Below are positions 5,903 to 13,868 of a DNA stretch of 22,451 bases, one piece after another. Origin of the DNA: Methylomonas sp. (GTDB lineage Bacteria > Pseudomonadota > Gammaproteobacteria > Methylococcales > Methylomonadaceae); contig JALSLS010000102.1 in NCBI GenBank assembly GCA_026988195.1, positions 1 through 22,451 on the forward strand, read 5' to 3'. Every line of letters starts with the position of its first letter. Positions within the stretch are counted from its first letter, which is position 1. The notes below the pieces were generated by a model that saw nothing but the letters and a program-made list of their open reading frames with translations, was not told the DNA's origin and did no database searches. The position numbers and the translations under genes are program-made.

Positions 5903-8794
5903 ATGTCTTCATCCAAACTAGCTTTAAGCCAACTGGAAATGCGTGGAAACTTTATTCGCCGTCACATTGGCGCCAACCAAACACAAACAGCTGAAATGCT
6001 TAGTGTATTAGGGCTAGAAAAGCTAGAAGAGTTAATTGAGCAGGCCATCCCTAGCAATATTCTAAGTGATGAAGCTCTTAAATTAACAGAAAGCATTAGT
6101 GAAAGTGCGGTTACCAAGCACCTTAGAAAAATCCGCAATCGAAACAAAGTCTATACCTCACTTATTGGTATGGGCTATTACGATACCCTTATGCCCGCAG
6201 TTATAAAGCGGAATGTATTAGAAAACCCAGCTTGGTATACAGCCTATACCCCATATCAAGCTGAGGTTAGCCAAGGCCGCCTTGAAGCCTTAATAAACTT
6301 CCAACAAGTGATCATGGATCTAACAGGTATGGAAATTGCCAATGCTTCCTTACTTGATGAAGCGACCGCAGCAGCAGAAGCTATGGCCATGGCTCGTCGA
6401 CTATCCAAAAACCAATCAGATAACGTTTTTGTTGACCAAGACTGTCACCCCCAGACCATTGCCGTTATGCAAACACGCGCTAAATCACTAGGCTTTAATA
6501 TAATCATAGGTTGCCCCTATCAAGACCTAGAACAACAAAACTTTTTTAATATTCTAGTTCAATACCCAGGATCTAAAGGTGAGATACACGACCTTAGCCC
6601 CATGGTAGATTCAGCCCATAATAAACAAGCTCTGGTTACGGTTGCGGCCGATTTACTTAGTTTAGTTTTGTTAAAATCACCAGCCAGTTTTAATGTAGAT
6701 ATTGTTATTGGAAACTCCCAGCGCTTTGGCGTCCCCATGGGTTACGGCGGCCCACATGCAGCTTTTTTTGCCACCAGAGATAGCTACAAACGTTCTGTTC
6801 CTGGTCGTATTATTGGCGTTACCAAAGATAGGCATGGACAACTAGCATATCGCATGGCATTACAAACACGCGAACAACATATCCGTAGAGATAAAGCCAC
6901 TAGCAATATTTGCACCTCTCAAGTTTTGCTCGCAGTGATTGCAGGGTTTTATGCCGTATATCATGGCCCCAAAGGCCTCTCATTAATTGCTAATCGCGTT
7001 CATCGTTACACTCAAATACTCATTTTGGGGCTTAGACAATTGGGATATGAGATACTCACTGTCTGTTATTTTGATACATTTATCATCCACACCCCTCATC
7101 GAGCCAAGCTATTATTAAATCATGCTCAGGAACATGAAATTAATTTTCGCTTAATCAATACCGACACTCTCGGTATTTCAGTAGATGAAACAACTAACCG
7201 CCAAACATTAAGAAAGATTTGGCGAATATTTGCTACATCGACTGTTGATATTCCAGATATTACCCTTTTAGATGATCAAATTATCGAATGCATACCCCAA
7301 AATTTACTACGTACAAATACAATTCTTCAACACCCTGTTTTTGAAAAATATCATTCTGAAACAGAAATGATGCGATATATGCGTCACTTAGCGAATAAAG
7401 ATATTGCTTTAGATCGTAGCATGATCCCATTAGGCTCATGCACTATGAAGCTAAATGCAGCCACAGAAATGCAAGCATTATCTTACAATGAATTTAGTAA
7501 TATTCATCCCTTTGTCCCCCTGTATCAATCACTAGGTTATCAACAAATGTTTGATGAGTTAGAGGACATGCTATGTGATTTAACTGGTTTTGATGCATTT
7601 TCTTTACAGCCGAATGCAGGCTCTCAAGGTGAGTATACCGGCCTATTAGTTATTGCAAAATATCATGCTGTACGCAACGAAACCCACAGAAACATTTGTT
7701 TAATACCCGCTTCTGCTCACGGCACCAATCCTGCCAGTGCTGTAATGGCTGGATTTAAAGTAGTGGTATTAGCTTGTGATGAAAATGGCAATGTGAGTTT
7801 GGATGATCTCAAACAAAAAATCAAACAATATCAAAACAACCTAGGTGCTTTGATGATTACCTACCCATCAACCCACGGAGTCTATGAAGAAGCCTTTTGT
7901 GAAATATGCGATATTATTCATCAGAATGGGGGGCAGGTTTATTTAGATGGTGCTAATTTTAATGCCCTTGTAGGGCTAAGTCACCCTGGTAAAATTGGTG
8001 CCGATGTCGCTCATCTTAATCTACACAAAACCTTTGCTATTCCTCATGGCGGTGGCGGTCCAGGAGTTGGCCCCATTGGTGTGGGCAAACACCTAGCCCC
8101 TTATTTACCTGACCACCCTATTATCTCAGGGGTTAACCCAGAAAAATCAGCTTATGGCACAATTGGTACTGTATCAGCTGCCCCCTGGGGTTCAGCCAGC
8201 ATACTGACCATTGCCTGGGCCTATATTGCCATGATGGGAGCATCCGGCCTAAAACAAGCGACTTTACATGCTATTCTAAATGCCAACTATATCGCTCATC
8301 GACTAGCATCTCATTACCCTATTTTGTTCACAGGTAAAAATAAACGGGTTGCTCATGAATGTATTATTGACTGCCGCATGTTTAAAAAATCTTGCGATAT
8401 TACTGTGGATGACGTCGCTAAACGTTTAATTGATTATGGTTTTCACGCGCCGACCATGTCATTTCCTGTTGCTGACACCTTAATGATTGAACCCACTGAA
8501 AGCGAAAGTAAAACAGAAATCGATCGTTTTTGTGATGCATTAATTGCTATTCGACAAGAAATCACTGAAATTGAATCAGGACTAGCTGATACTAAAAATA
8601 ATGTATTGCATAATGCTCCCCATACACACCAATTATTACTTGAGCAACAATGGAATTACCCCTACTCTAAGCAGCAAGCTTTTTTTCCTGCCGATAAATA
8701 TCAGCAACATGATAAATACTGGCCACCTATTGCCCGCATCGATAATGTGTATGGCGACAGACATTTATTTTGTAGCTGTCCACCCTTCTCATAA
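5903..8794 (+). CDS. gcvP: Glycine dehydrogenase (decarboxylating), P-protein
   Basis: GcvP decarboxylates glycine with pyridoxal phosphate and transfers aminomethyl to the lipoyl arm of GcvH. The 963-residue chain is the fused, homodimeric form, with an N-terminal half (RHIGANQTQTAEML; MGYYDTLMPAVI; YTPYQAEVSQGRLE; GNSQRFGVPMGYGGPHAAFF) and a catalytic C-terminal half. The PLP lysine is Lys709 in NLHKTFAIPHGGGGPG. PLGSCTMKLNA and the C-terminal RIDNVYGDR are also intact, so nothing is missing. It is directly downstream of gcvT (5-base gap) and clearly co-transcribed. With serine hydroxymethyltransferase, the pair can balance C1-folate and glycine, relevant in a methylotroph. Confidence 0.97.
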   Translation: MSSSKLALSQLEMRGNFIRRHIGANQTQTAEMLSVLGLEKLEELIEQAIPSNILSDEALKLTESISESAVTKHLRKIRNRNKVYTSLIGMGYYDTLMPAVIKRNVLENPAWYTAYTPYQAEVSQGRLEALINFQQVIMDLTGMEIANASLLDEATAAAEAMAMARRLSKNQSDNVFVDQDCHPQTIAVMQTRAKSLGFNIIIGCPYQDLEQQNFFNILVQYPGSKGEIHDLSPMVDSAHNKQALVTVAADLLSLVLLKSPASFNVDIVIGNSQRFGVPMGYGGPHAAFFATRDSYKRSVPGRIIGVTKDRHGQLAYRMALQTREQHIRRDKATSNICTSQVLLAVIAGFYAVYHGPKGLSLIANRVHRYTQILILGLRQLGYEILTVCYFDTFIIHTPHRAKLLLNHAQEHEINFRLINTDTLGISVDETTNRQTLRKIWRIFATSTVDIPDITLLDDQIIECIPQNLLRTNTILQHPVFEKYHSETEMMRYMRHLANKDIALDRSMIPLGSCTMKLNAATEMQALSYNEFSNIHPFVPLYQSLGYQQMFDELEDMLCDLTGFDAFSLQPNAGSQGEYTGLLVIAKYHAVRNETHRNICLIPASAHGTNPASAVMAGFKVVVLACDENGNVSLDDLKQKIKQYQNNLGALMITYPSTHGVYEEAFCEICDIIHQNGGQVYLDGANFNALVGLSHPGKIGADVAHLNLHKTFAIPHGGGGPGVGPIGVGKHLAPYLPDHPIISGVNPEKSAYGTIGTVSAAPWGSASILTIAWAYIAMMGASGLKQATLHAILNANYIAHRLASHYPILFTGKNKRVAHECIIDCRMFKKSCDITVDDVAKRLIDYGFHAPTMSFPVADTLMIEPTESESKTEIDRFCDALIAIRQEITEIESGLADTKNNVLHNAPHTHQLLLEQQWNYPYSKQQAFFPADKYQQHDKYWPPIARIDNVYGDRHLFCSCPPFS

Positions 8795-8902
8795 TTCAAC
8801 AACAAAAAGCCAATCAAGGCATAAAACCTTATTAACAGAAGTTGTATTCCTCTGAGTTTATTCTACACTTATTATCAGTATCAAAAAATAACGACTAAAG
8901 AT

Positions 8903-9188
8903 CGAGGATTTTATTAAACTCAACGTTATAGGATGTGCTGAGGGACGAAACGCATATTTAGGAACGAGGATTTAATAATACCCAAAAGTATGGCGCAGGG
9001 TTTTGGCTTCATAGGCGTGTTAGAAAAACAGGCGCATAGCGGGCTACGTAACTGTTTTTCTAGCATGCCTATGGAGCAAAAAGACAAGTCAGACTTGGGT
9101 ATTATTGAATCCTCGTTCCTTAGCATGTGATGCGCTTCGTCCCTCAGCACACCCTTTAAATCTACTTTTGAGTATTTTTGAATCCTCG
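8903..9188. repeat. Outer and inner CGAGGATT arms: four 21-base copies
   Basis: The motif CGAGGATTTAATAATACCCAA occurs at 8965-8985, with a variant at 8903-8923. It occurs inverted at 9095-9115 and, as a variant, at 9168-9188. Together the four copies form two nested pairs of arms around the large palindrome 8931-9153. This explains nearly all of the gcvP-MCP intergenic region. Confidence 0.7.
8931..9153. mobile_element. 223-bp palindromic element between gcvP and MCP
   Basis: The arms begin GGATGTGCTGAGGGACGAA (8931) and end with the inverse, ending in CCCTCAGCACACC (9153). They continue inward for more than 50 bases with a few gaps up to TAATAATACCCA. The centre is a further hairpin (AGAAAAACAG/CTGTTTTTCT) with the tip GGCGCATAGC-GG-GCTACGTAAC at 9031-9052, the same tip as in other elements here. 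No real coding sequence is present; an open frame across it is a by-product of the palindrome. It lies downstream of gcvP and directly upstream of the chemoreceptor gene. Confidence 0.7.
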
Positions 9189-9235
9189 CTCCTAACCAGC
9201 ACACACTACAACGCCACCTTTCCAAGAGCCCACTC

Positions 9236-11221
9236 ATGACAATTCGTAACAAACTAATTTTAGGTTTTTCTAGCTTAACAGGAATTATTCTTACTCTCGG
9301 GCTATTAGCTTGGCTATACCTAGGATGGTTGGAGGAAAATGTTCATGAAATTGTCGACTGGAAAATACCCGCCGTTAAACTTGCTGTTGATGTTCATGCC
9401 GGTGCTTATGATGCAACGATAGAACAGTTAAATTATTTATTATATGAATCCCCAGAAACGCATAAACGCGCCAAAGCCGTTTTACAAAAAATGACCCAAG
9501 ACTTAAACAAAGTCAATAAGATTGGACAACAATTTAACGATCAGGCTTTACTTGAACAAGCGGCTGCAGTACAGCTTAATGTCACCGATTTTGGGCAGCT
9601 TTATAATCGGGGTGTACAAGCCTTGCTTAATAATAAAAAAGCCGTCGAAGTCATGGTAAGCAACGGTAAAGCTGTTATAGCAGAAGCGGACTCCTTCGCC
9701 TTAAAGCAAGAAGTAGAATATGCCACTTTACGAAAAAACGCTGCCTCTGCCGATAAATTAAATAGTAAAGTACAGAAATATATTTTAGTTAATCACATCA
9801 AAGCACTCGCCTACACCATTATTCAACACGAAAAACAGGAACGTCTATTTAAAGACCGTCAATACTACCAACTGATGCAACAAGAGCTACCCGAGCTTAT
9901 GGGCTTGTATGATAAGTTGCAAAAAATAACCCGTGATAAAGTTGAGCTTAAGAAAATCAGTGTTGCTCGAGTAGCAACGAGTCAATATACTCAAGCCGCT
10001 GCCGAGTGGATTAAAAATGATACTGAACTCAAAGCTATTGTTAAAAATATGAACACCATTGCTGCTGACGCACGCCAATCAGCCGCTAATGCCGAGTTAG
10101 ATGGTTGGAACAAAGCCACGGAAATCGGTAAAAAAACTATTACCTTAGTTTCCCAAGCCAATTTAATGATTATTAGTACCTTGCTTATTGGGACTTTAAT
10201 TGGTGTAGGGCTCTCAATCATGATTCCCAAAAACATTATTTCTGCAATCAATGCTCTATCCAGTTTTGCACAAAGTTTTGGTAAAGGAAACTTAACTGCC
10301 CGCACTCATTTTAAACCCACTGATGAAATTGGGGTTATGGCTCAAAATTTTGATAAGGCTGCCGAAAACCTACAAAATATTATTAGCCAAGTCAGCGATA
10401 ATGCAGTTGAATTAACTGATCATTCAAAAGCGTTATCCCAAATGGTCGACCAAAACTCCAGTAGCATCCAGACACAGAAGCAACATACTGAACAAGTTGC
10501 GACTGCCATGAATGAAATGACATCAACTGTAGAGGAAGTCTCTAGAAATGCCACTCAAGCAGCACAGTCAGCCAGCGAGGCCGATAGCCAAGCTTCTGAA
10601 GGTAATAACGTGGTTTCTCAGACTGTGATGTCAATCAATTCACTGGCAAGTGAAATTGACCAGGCCACTTTGGTGATCAACCAATTAGAAACTGATGTAG
10701 GTGATATCAGTAGTATTCTTGATGTTATTAGAAACGTTTCAGAACAAACCAACCTACTGGCTCTAAATGCTGCCATTGAGGCTGCAAGAGCGGGTGAACA
10801 CGGCCGAGGCTTTGCAGTTGTGGCTGATGAGGTTCGTACCTTGGCAAGCAGAACCCAATCATCTACCAATGAAATTCAGACGATGATAGAAAAATTACAA
10901 TTAGGCGCTCAAAAAGCTGTTGATGCAATGAATGCAAGTCACAAAATGACAGAACAAAGCGTACAACAAGCAAGTGACTCAGGGATAGCTCTTCAATCCA
11001 TTACTGAATCAGTAACAACAATCAATGATATGAACTCTCAAATTGCAACAGCAGCAAAACAACAAAGCTCTGTGGCAGAAGAGATAAACCAGAGCATTGT
11101 TACCATCAGTGATATTTCTGAACAAAGTGTACAAGTGGCAAGTGAAACTTCTCGTGCTAGCCATGATTTAGCAACCTTGGCAAGCAATCTAAAAAGTTCA
11201 ATAAGTAATTTAACAATTTAA
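9236..11221 (+). CDS. Methyl-accepting chemotaxis protein
   Basis: This 661-residue transmembrane chemoreceptor signals to CheA/CheW. TM1 is at about residues 7-29, a periplasmic helical sensor region at about 30-300 and TM2 at about 305-330. The HAMP domain follows (about 331-385, including ISAINALSSFAQSFGKGNL), then a long cytoplasmic coiled coil with the highly conserved hairpin tip EQTNLLALNAAIEAARAGE near residues 504-522. The sensor region is a long, mostly helical bundle without a recognised ligand motif, so the signal sensed is unknown. There is no C-terminal pentapeptide for CheR/CheB docking. The ATG at 9236 is preceded by only a weak ribosome binding site. No che genes are adjacent; a large palindrome lies immediately upstream. 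Confidence 0.95.
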   Translation: MTIRNKLILGFSSLTGIILTLGLLAWLYLGWLEENVHEIVDWKIPAVKLAVDVHAGAYDATIEQLNYLLYESPETHKRAKAVLQKMTQDLNKVNKIGQQFNDQALLEQAAAVQLNVTDFGQLYNRGVQALLNNKKAVEVMVSNGKAVIAEADSFALKQEVEYATLRKNAASADKLNSKVQKYILVNHIKALAYTIIQHEKQERLFKDRQYYQLMQQELPELMGLYDKLQKITRDKVELKKISVARVATSQYTQAAAEWIKNDTELKAIVKNMNTIAADARQSAANAELDGWNKATEIGKKTITLVSQANLMIISTLLIGTLIGVGLSIMIPKNIISAINALSSFAQSFGKGNLTARTHFKPTDEIGVMAQNFDKAAENLQNIISQVSDNAVELTDHSKALSQMVDQNSSSIQTQKQHTEQVATAMNEMTSTVEEVSRNATQAAQSASEADSQASEGNNVVSQTVMSINSLASEIDQATLVINQLETDVGDISSILDVIRNVSEQTNLLALNAAIEAARAGEHGRGFAVVADEVRTLASRTQSSTNEIQTMIEKLQLGAQKAVDAMNASHKMTEQSVQQASDSGIALQSITESVTTINDMNSQIATAAKQQSSVAEEINQSIVTISDISEQSVQVASETSRASHDLATLASNLKSSISNLTI

Positions 11222-11229
11222 CAAATTCA

Positions 11230-11270
11230 GCTTTTACTCACAATCCGAGCTTCTATAAATATGAGTAAAG
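11230..11270 (+). terminator. Possible hairpin downstream of MCP gene
   Basis: CTTTTACTCA (11230-11239) can pair with TGAGTAAAGG (about 11262-11271), with a long loop, just after the MCP stop codon. There is no strong U-run, so it is a weak terminator candidate. Confidence 0.25.
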
Positions 11271-11414
11271 GTTCACACTTTAAACAGTTACATGGGATCT
11301 AGTTCACCTTATAAAAAGATAGCAATATCTTTTTTTGCAATAAAGGATTAACCTATCTTACGAGCTAGAAAAAAAATGATTTATGAAGAATCTTAAACAT
11401 TAATTATAAAGATT

Positions 11415-11422
11415 CGAGGGGA
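11415..11422 (+). promoter_or_regulatory. Strong ribosome binding site of the 102-aa gene
   Basis: The sequence CGAGGGGAGACC lies 8-15 bases before the ATG at 11430. It is one of the best Shine-Dalgarno matches in the window and supports the small open frame downstream being translated. Confidence 0.6.
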
Positions 11423-11429
11423 GACCAAC

Positions 11430-11738
11430 ATGACTACTGCAACAATTGATATAGACTCACTTAACAAGTTATTTGATAACCAAAAAAGACTTGATGATAT
11501 TTTTGACTCTGTCTTTGATGAAGATCCTTTTCTTAGCAGCGCAACACCCTTTAGTGATTATGCAAAGAAACAAGAAAAATCATACAATCAAACAGCGAGT
11601 GAATACTCACAAAATAACGACATCTTATATGGCACAGGAAAAACAGCTTTAGCCCAGAGAATGCTCAATATGGCTTATTTTGTTCTACCTGCAATAGAAT
11701 TAGCAGGGATATATTATGGCATCAGCTATTTTATGTAA
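11430..11738 (+). CDS. Small single-span membrane protein, unknown function
   Basis: I do not recognise this 102-residue protein. The first part (about 1-75) is polar and acidic, with DIDSLNKLFDNQKRLDDIFD likely to form a helix. The last part (about 79-101: MAYFVLPAIELAGIYYGISY) is hydrophobic and suggests a single C-terminal membrane span with almost nothing after it, that is, a tail-anchored layout with the body in the cytosol. A strong ribosome binding site precedes the ATG, and codon use resembles neighbouring genes, so it is probably real. It stands alone: 208 bases follow the MCP gene and a gene-free repeat region follows it. A link to chemotaxis is only suggested by position. Confidence 0.7.
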   Translation: MTTATIDIDSLNKLFDNQKRLDDIFDSVFDEDPFLSSATPFSDYAKKQEKSYNQTASEYSQNNDILYGTGKTALAQRMLNMAYFVLPAIELAGIYYGISYFM

Positions 11739-11838
11739 ATTGTCAGCCATACTACGGATCAACCCCAAATTTATTGCAACAATTAAAGGTGCAAAACTTT
11801 TAGGCTGATTAATATAAAACAAAGCTAGCAACTAAAAA

Positions 11839-11915
11839 GTAGGGTGGGCAGTTTTTTTGCCCACCATCAATGCCCACCCCGCAACACGGCGGACAGAAAA
11901 GATTGCCCACCCTAC
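11839..11915. repeat. GTAGGGTGGGCA inverted-repeat element
   Basis: GTAGGGTGGGCA (11839-11850) and TGCCCACCCTAC (11904-11915) are perfect 12-bp inverted ends. A second TGCCCACC/GGTGGGCA-type pairing lies inside, so the 77-bp unit folds into a compact structure. A truncated relative (GGTGGGCAATCTTTTCTG) lies at 20705-20722. It resembles short palindromic repeats common in methylotroph and sulfur-oxidiser genomes (from memory). Confidence 0.65.
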
Positions 11916-11963
11916 AGCTTATATTCATAGCCTAAAACAACTTAGGAAGCTTAAAAGAATGAA

Positions 11964-12298
11964 CCATGCTTATCCGGTTGTCGCACACATCTACTAGGAG
12001 GCTGTCCGAGAATAGAGAACCTGCTACGGAAAAAGCCCTTTTGGCCACTTTTTCCGTTCATTTTCGTTAAATAGCACAACTATTCGCCTCAAATGAACGA
12101 AAAAACTGACTCAAAAGGCCTTTCCCTCGCGACGATTTCTATTCTCGGACAGCCTCCTAGATATAGTAGGACGTTCTTCGCAAGTATGAAATTCGGCATA
12201 GGTTGGAACGGTGAGATACCCTCGATAGTCATGAACGCCTCGCATTGATTCAAACACTTAACATATTGATGTTGTGTGCGAAAACCGGATAAGCACGG
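11964..12298. mobile_element. Inverted-repeat element interrupted by another element
   Basis: The 26-base ends (11964-11989, from CCATGCTTATCCGG to CGCACACA, and its inverse at 12273-12298) match with two differences. Inside lies the 11994-12160 palindrome, which appears to have inserted into this older element; without it the host element would be about 172 bp. On the minus strand a small open frame starting at 12245 (MRGVHDYRGYLTVPTYAEF...) runs up to the insertion point, and the same frame resumes on the far side. I cannot say whether that frame is ever translated. Confidence 0.6.
11994..12160 (-). mobile_element. CTAG-flanked palindromic element, long form
   Basis: The ends are CTAGGAGGCTGTCCGAGAAT (11994-12013) and its inverse (about 12141-12160), perfect over more than 20 bases. 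Both ends carry CTAG, which fits a 4-bp target duplication around an element starting GAGGCTGTCC. The central hairpin (CGTTCATTT/AAATGAACG) has, on the minus strand, the tip GGCGAATAG-TTGT-GCTATTTAAC (12066-12088), a diverged form of the tip in other families. A shorter relative is at 13787-13868. No transposase gene is present. Confidence 0.75.
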
Positions 12299-12344
12299 AA
12301 TGAACTTACCCGCTTTAGAGCCACTGCCATTAAATACAATAAAT

Positions 12345-12405
12345 GGGACGTAGCGCTTTAGCCTGCCTTAGTAGCGTAAAATTGCAGGCTAAAGCACTGC
12401 GCCCC
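12345..12405. repeat. GGGACGTAGCGCTTTAGCC inverted repeat
   Basis: GGGACGTAGCGCTTTAGCCT (from 12345) and AGGCTAAAGCACTGCGCCCC (to 12405) form a stem of about 22 bp with a few mismatches and an 18-base loop. It is a palindromic intergenic repeat; the core CTTTAGCCTG also appears in a small hairpin at 20571-20596. Confidence 0.6.
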
Positions 12406-12466
12406 GATAAGCTGTTTTTTATAGCCAAATTATAATGATTGGGTATTGCCTTTTCTTTGTAATTCC

Positions 12467-12488
12467 TTAAACCCTTTTCAGGGTTTAA
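12467..12488. terminator. Hairpin downstream of rnd
   Basis: TTAAACCC and GGGTTTAA form a perfect 8-bp stem with a 6-base loop, 16-37 bases past the rnd stop codon. It lacks a U-run on the rnd-coding strand, so it may be a weak or factor-assisted terminator, or only a transcript-end hairpin. Confidence 0.4.
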
Positions 12489-12503
12489 AAACCAATTCAA
12501 CCT

Positions 12504-13652
12504 TTAATTTTCTGCTATTAAAACATCACCTTCTTTCAAAGTTAGCGAATACTGTCCCTTTAATAACCCTTGTAATTCTTTACCAACCATACTAAATCGC
12601 CATCCTATAAGCACGGGGCTATCTTTCTCCTCAAACAATAACTTTTCTAAATCTTTACGGCTAGCTAAGATCATAGGGTTTAAAGAGTTCTCATCAGCTC
12701 TCAATCGAACAACAGCGGTTAAAACATCTAAGACAGCCTCTTGTTTTGCTGTTTTTTTAGTTGACTTGAGTTTATCAGTCATAGGAATTGGCGACGAATT
12801 GATGGCTTTAACAATCAATTGACAAATAACCTTACCATAACGTTTAACTGATCTTTCATTAACACCTCGAATTTGTGCCAATTCATCAACCGTACTCGGC
12901 TGTAATTTTGCCAACTCAAGCATCAAGTCATCTCGAACCAACCAATTTTTAGGCCTATCTTCTAATTGGGCTGTTTCCTCTCGCCATTGGCTCAATACCT
13001 GAATAATAGACAACTGTTTTCCTGTTAGTCGCTTCCTACCTCTAACTTTTAACCAAGCTTTGTCTGGCGAAATTTGATACAACTCTTTATCTTTTAATAA
13101 TTCAAAATCTTTATCTAACCAGTCAAGCCGGCCTAAAGTATCTAATTGCTTCCCCATCTCAATATAAATCTTACACAAATAAATAACATCATCAGCTGCA
13201 TATTGTATTTGATCTTGAGATAGTGGCCTTATACTCCAGTCAGTCCTAGTATGAGCCTTAGAGAGATTTACACCAAAGAAATTAGACACCAGCATTGCAT
13301 ACCCAGGGTTTTCTTGAAACCCTAATAAAGGAGCAGCAATTTGTGTATCAAATACAGGGTATGTCACCTCACCCGTTATTTGATAAAAAATTTCTAAATC
13401 TTGACGGCAAGAATGCAAAACTTTAAGGATGCCAGGGTCATTTATAACCGTAAAAAGTGTGGATAAATCAGGCAAAGCGATTGGATCCACACAAACCACC
13501 CATTCTGGCGTAGCTATCTGTAATAAACAAAACACAGGGTAGTATGTTTTTTCTCTTAAAAACTCAGTATCTAAAGCTATCCAAGGAGCTTGTTGAATTC
13601 TGTTACATAAATCGGGTAATTGCTCGGGCTTATCAATATATTCAATGATCAT
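12504..13652 (-). CDS. rnd: Ribonuclease D
   Basis: RNase D is a 3'-5' exoribonuclease that trims tRNA precursors and other stable RNAs in the cytosol. The 382-residue protein shows the DEDDy exonuclease residues: Asp28 and Glu30 (ALDTEFLRE), Asp85 (SCRQDLEIF), and Tyr151 with Asp155 (QYAADDVIYL). An HRDC domain follows at about 211-290, and the C-terminal extension is typical of RNase D. All catalytic residues are present and the length is normal. It reads away from the response-regulator gene end, 212 bases upstream, where a short CTAG-flanked element lies, so it probably has its own promoter between 13653 and 13786. Confidence 0.96.
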   Translation of the reverse strand: MIIEYIDKPEQLPDLCNRIQQAPWIALDTEFLREKTYYPVFCLLQIATPEWVVCVDPIALPDLSTLFTVINDPGILKVLHSCRQDLEIFYQITGEVTYPVFDTQIAAPLLGFQENPGYAMLVSNFFGVNLSKAHTRTDWSIRPLSQDQIQYAADDVIYLCKIYIEMGKQLDTLGRLDWLDKDFELLKDKELYQISPDKAWLKVRGRKRLTGKQLSIIQVLSQWREETAQLEDRPKNWLVRDDLMLELAKLQPSTVDELAQIRGVNERSVKRYGKVICQLIVKAINSSPIPMTDKLKSTKKTAKQEAVLDVLTAVVRLRADENSLNPMILASRKDLEKLLFEEKDSPVLIGWRFSMVGKELQGLLKGQYSLTLKEGDVLIAEN

Positions 13653-13786
13653 ATTTATTTATAGTTATTTTAACGCTGTATCTTGTCTCTTCTTAAGCGA
13701 TACTATTTTACATTAATCTAATACCTATTTTTTTATACTTGGTATAAATCACCTTAAAAGGTTAGAAGCCCATTCAAGAATAGAGT

Positions 13787-13868
13787 CTAGGAGGCTGCCC
13801 AAAAGTAGAAACTGTTGCGAGGGAAAGCCATTTTGAGTCAGGTTTTCTACTCTTAGACAACCACCTAG
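13787..13868 (+). mobile_element. CTAG-flanked palindromic element, short form
   Basis: This 82-bp unit begins CTAGGAGGCTGCCCAAAAG and ends with a diverged inverse ending CCACCTAG. Its interior (GCGAGGGAAAG, TTTTGAGTCAG) matches the right half of the 11994-12160 element, so it is a deletion form lacking the central hairpin. Its terminal CTAG supplies the TAG stop codon of the response-regulator gene. Confidence 0.7.

Noticed and set aside
8926..9252. Open frame of 108 codons on the minus strand
   Set aside because: It spans the large palindrome and runs over the MCP start; the translation has no recognisable domain and arises from the repeat structure.
11739..12503. CRISPR array
   Set aside because: The repeats here are inverted and of different families, not regularly spaced direct repeats, and no cas genes are present.
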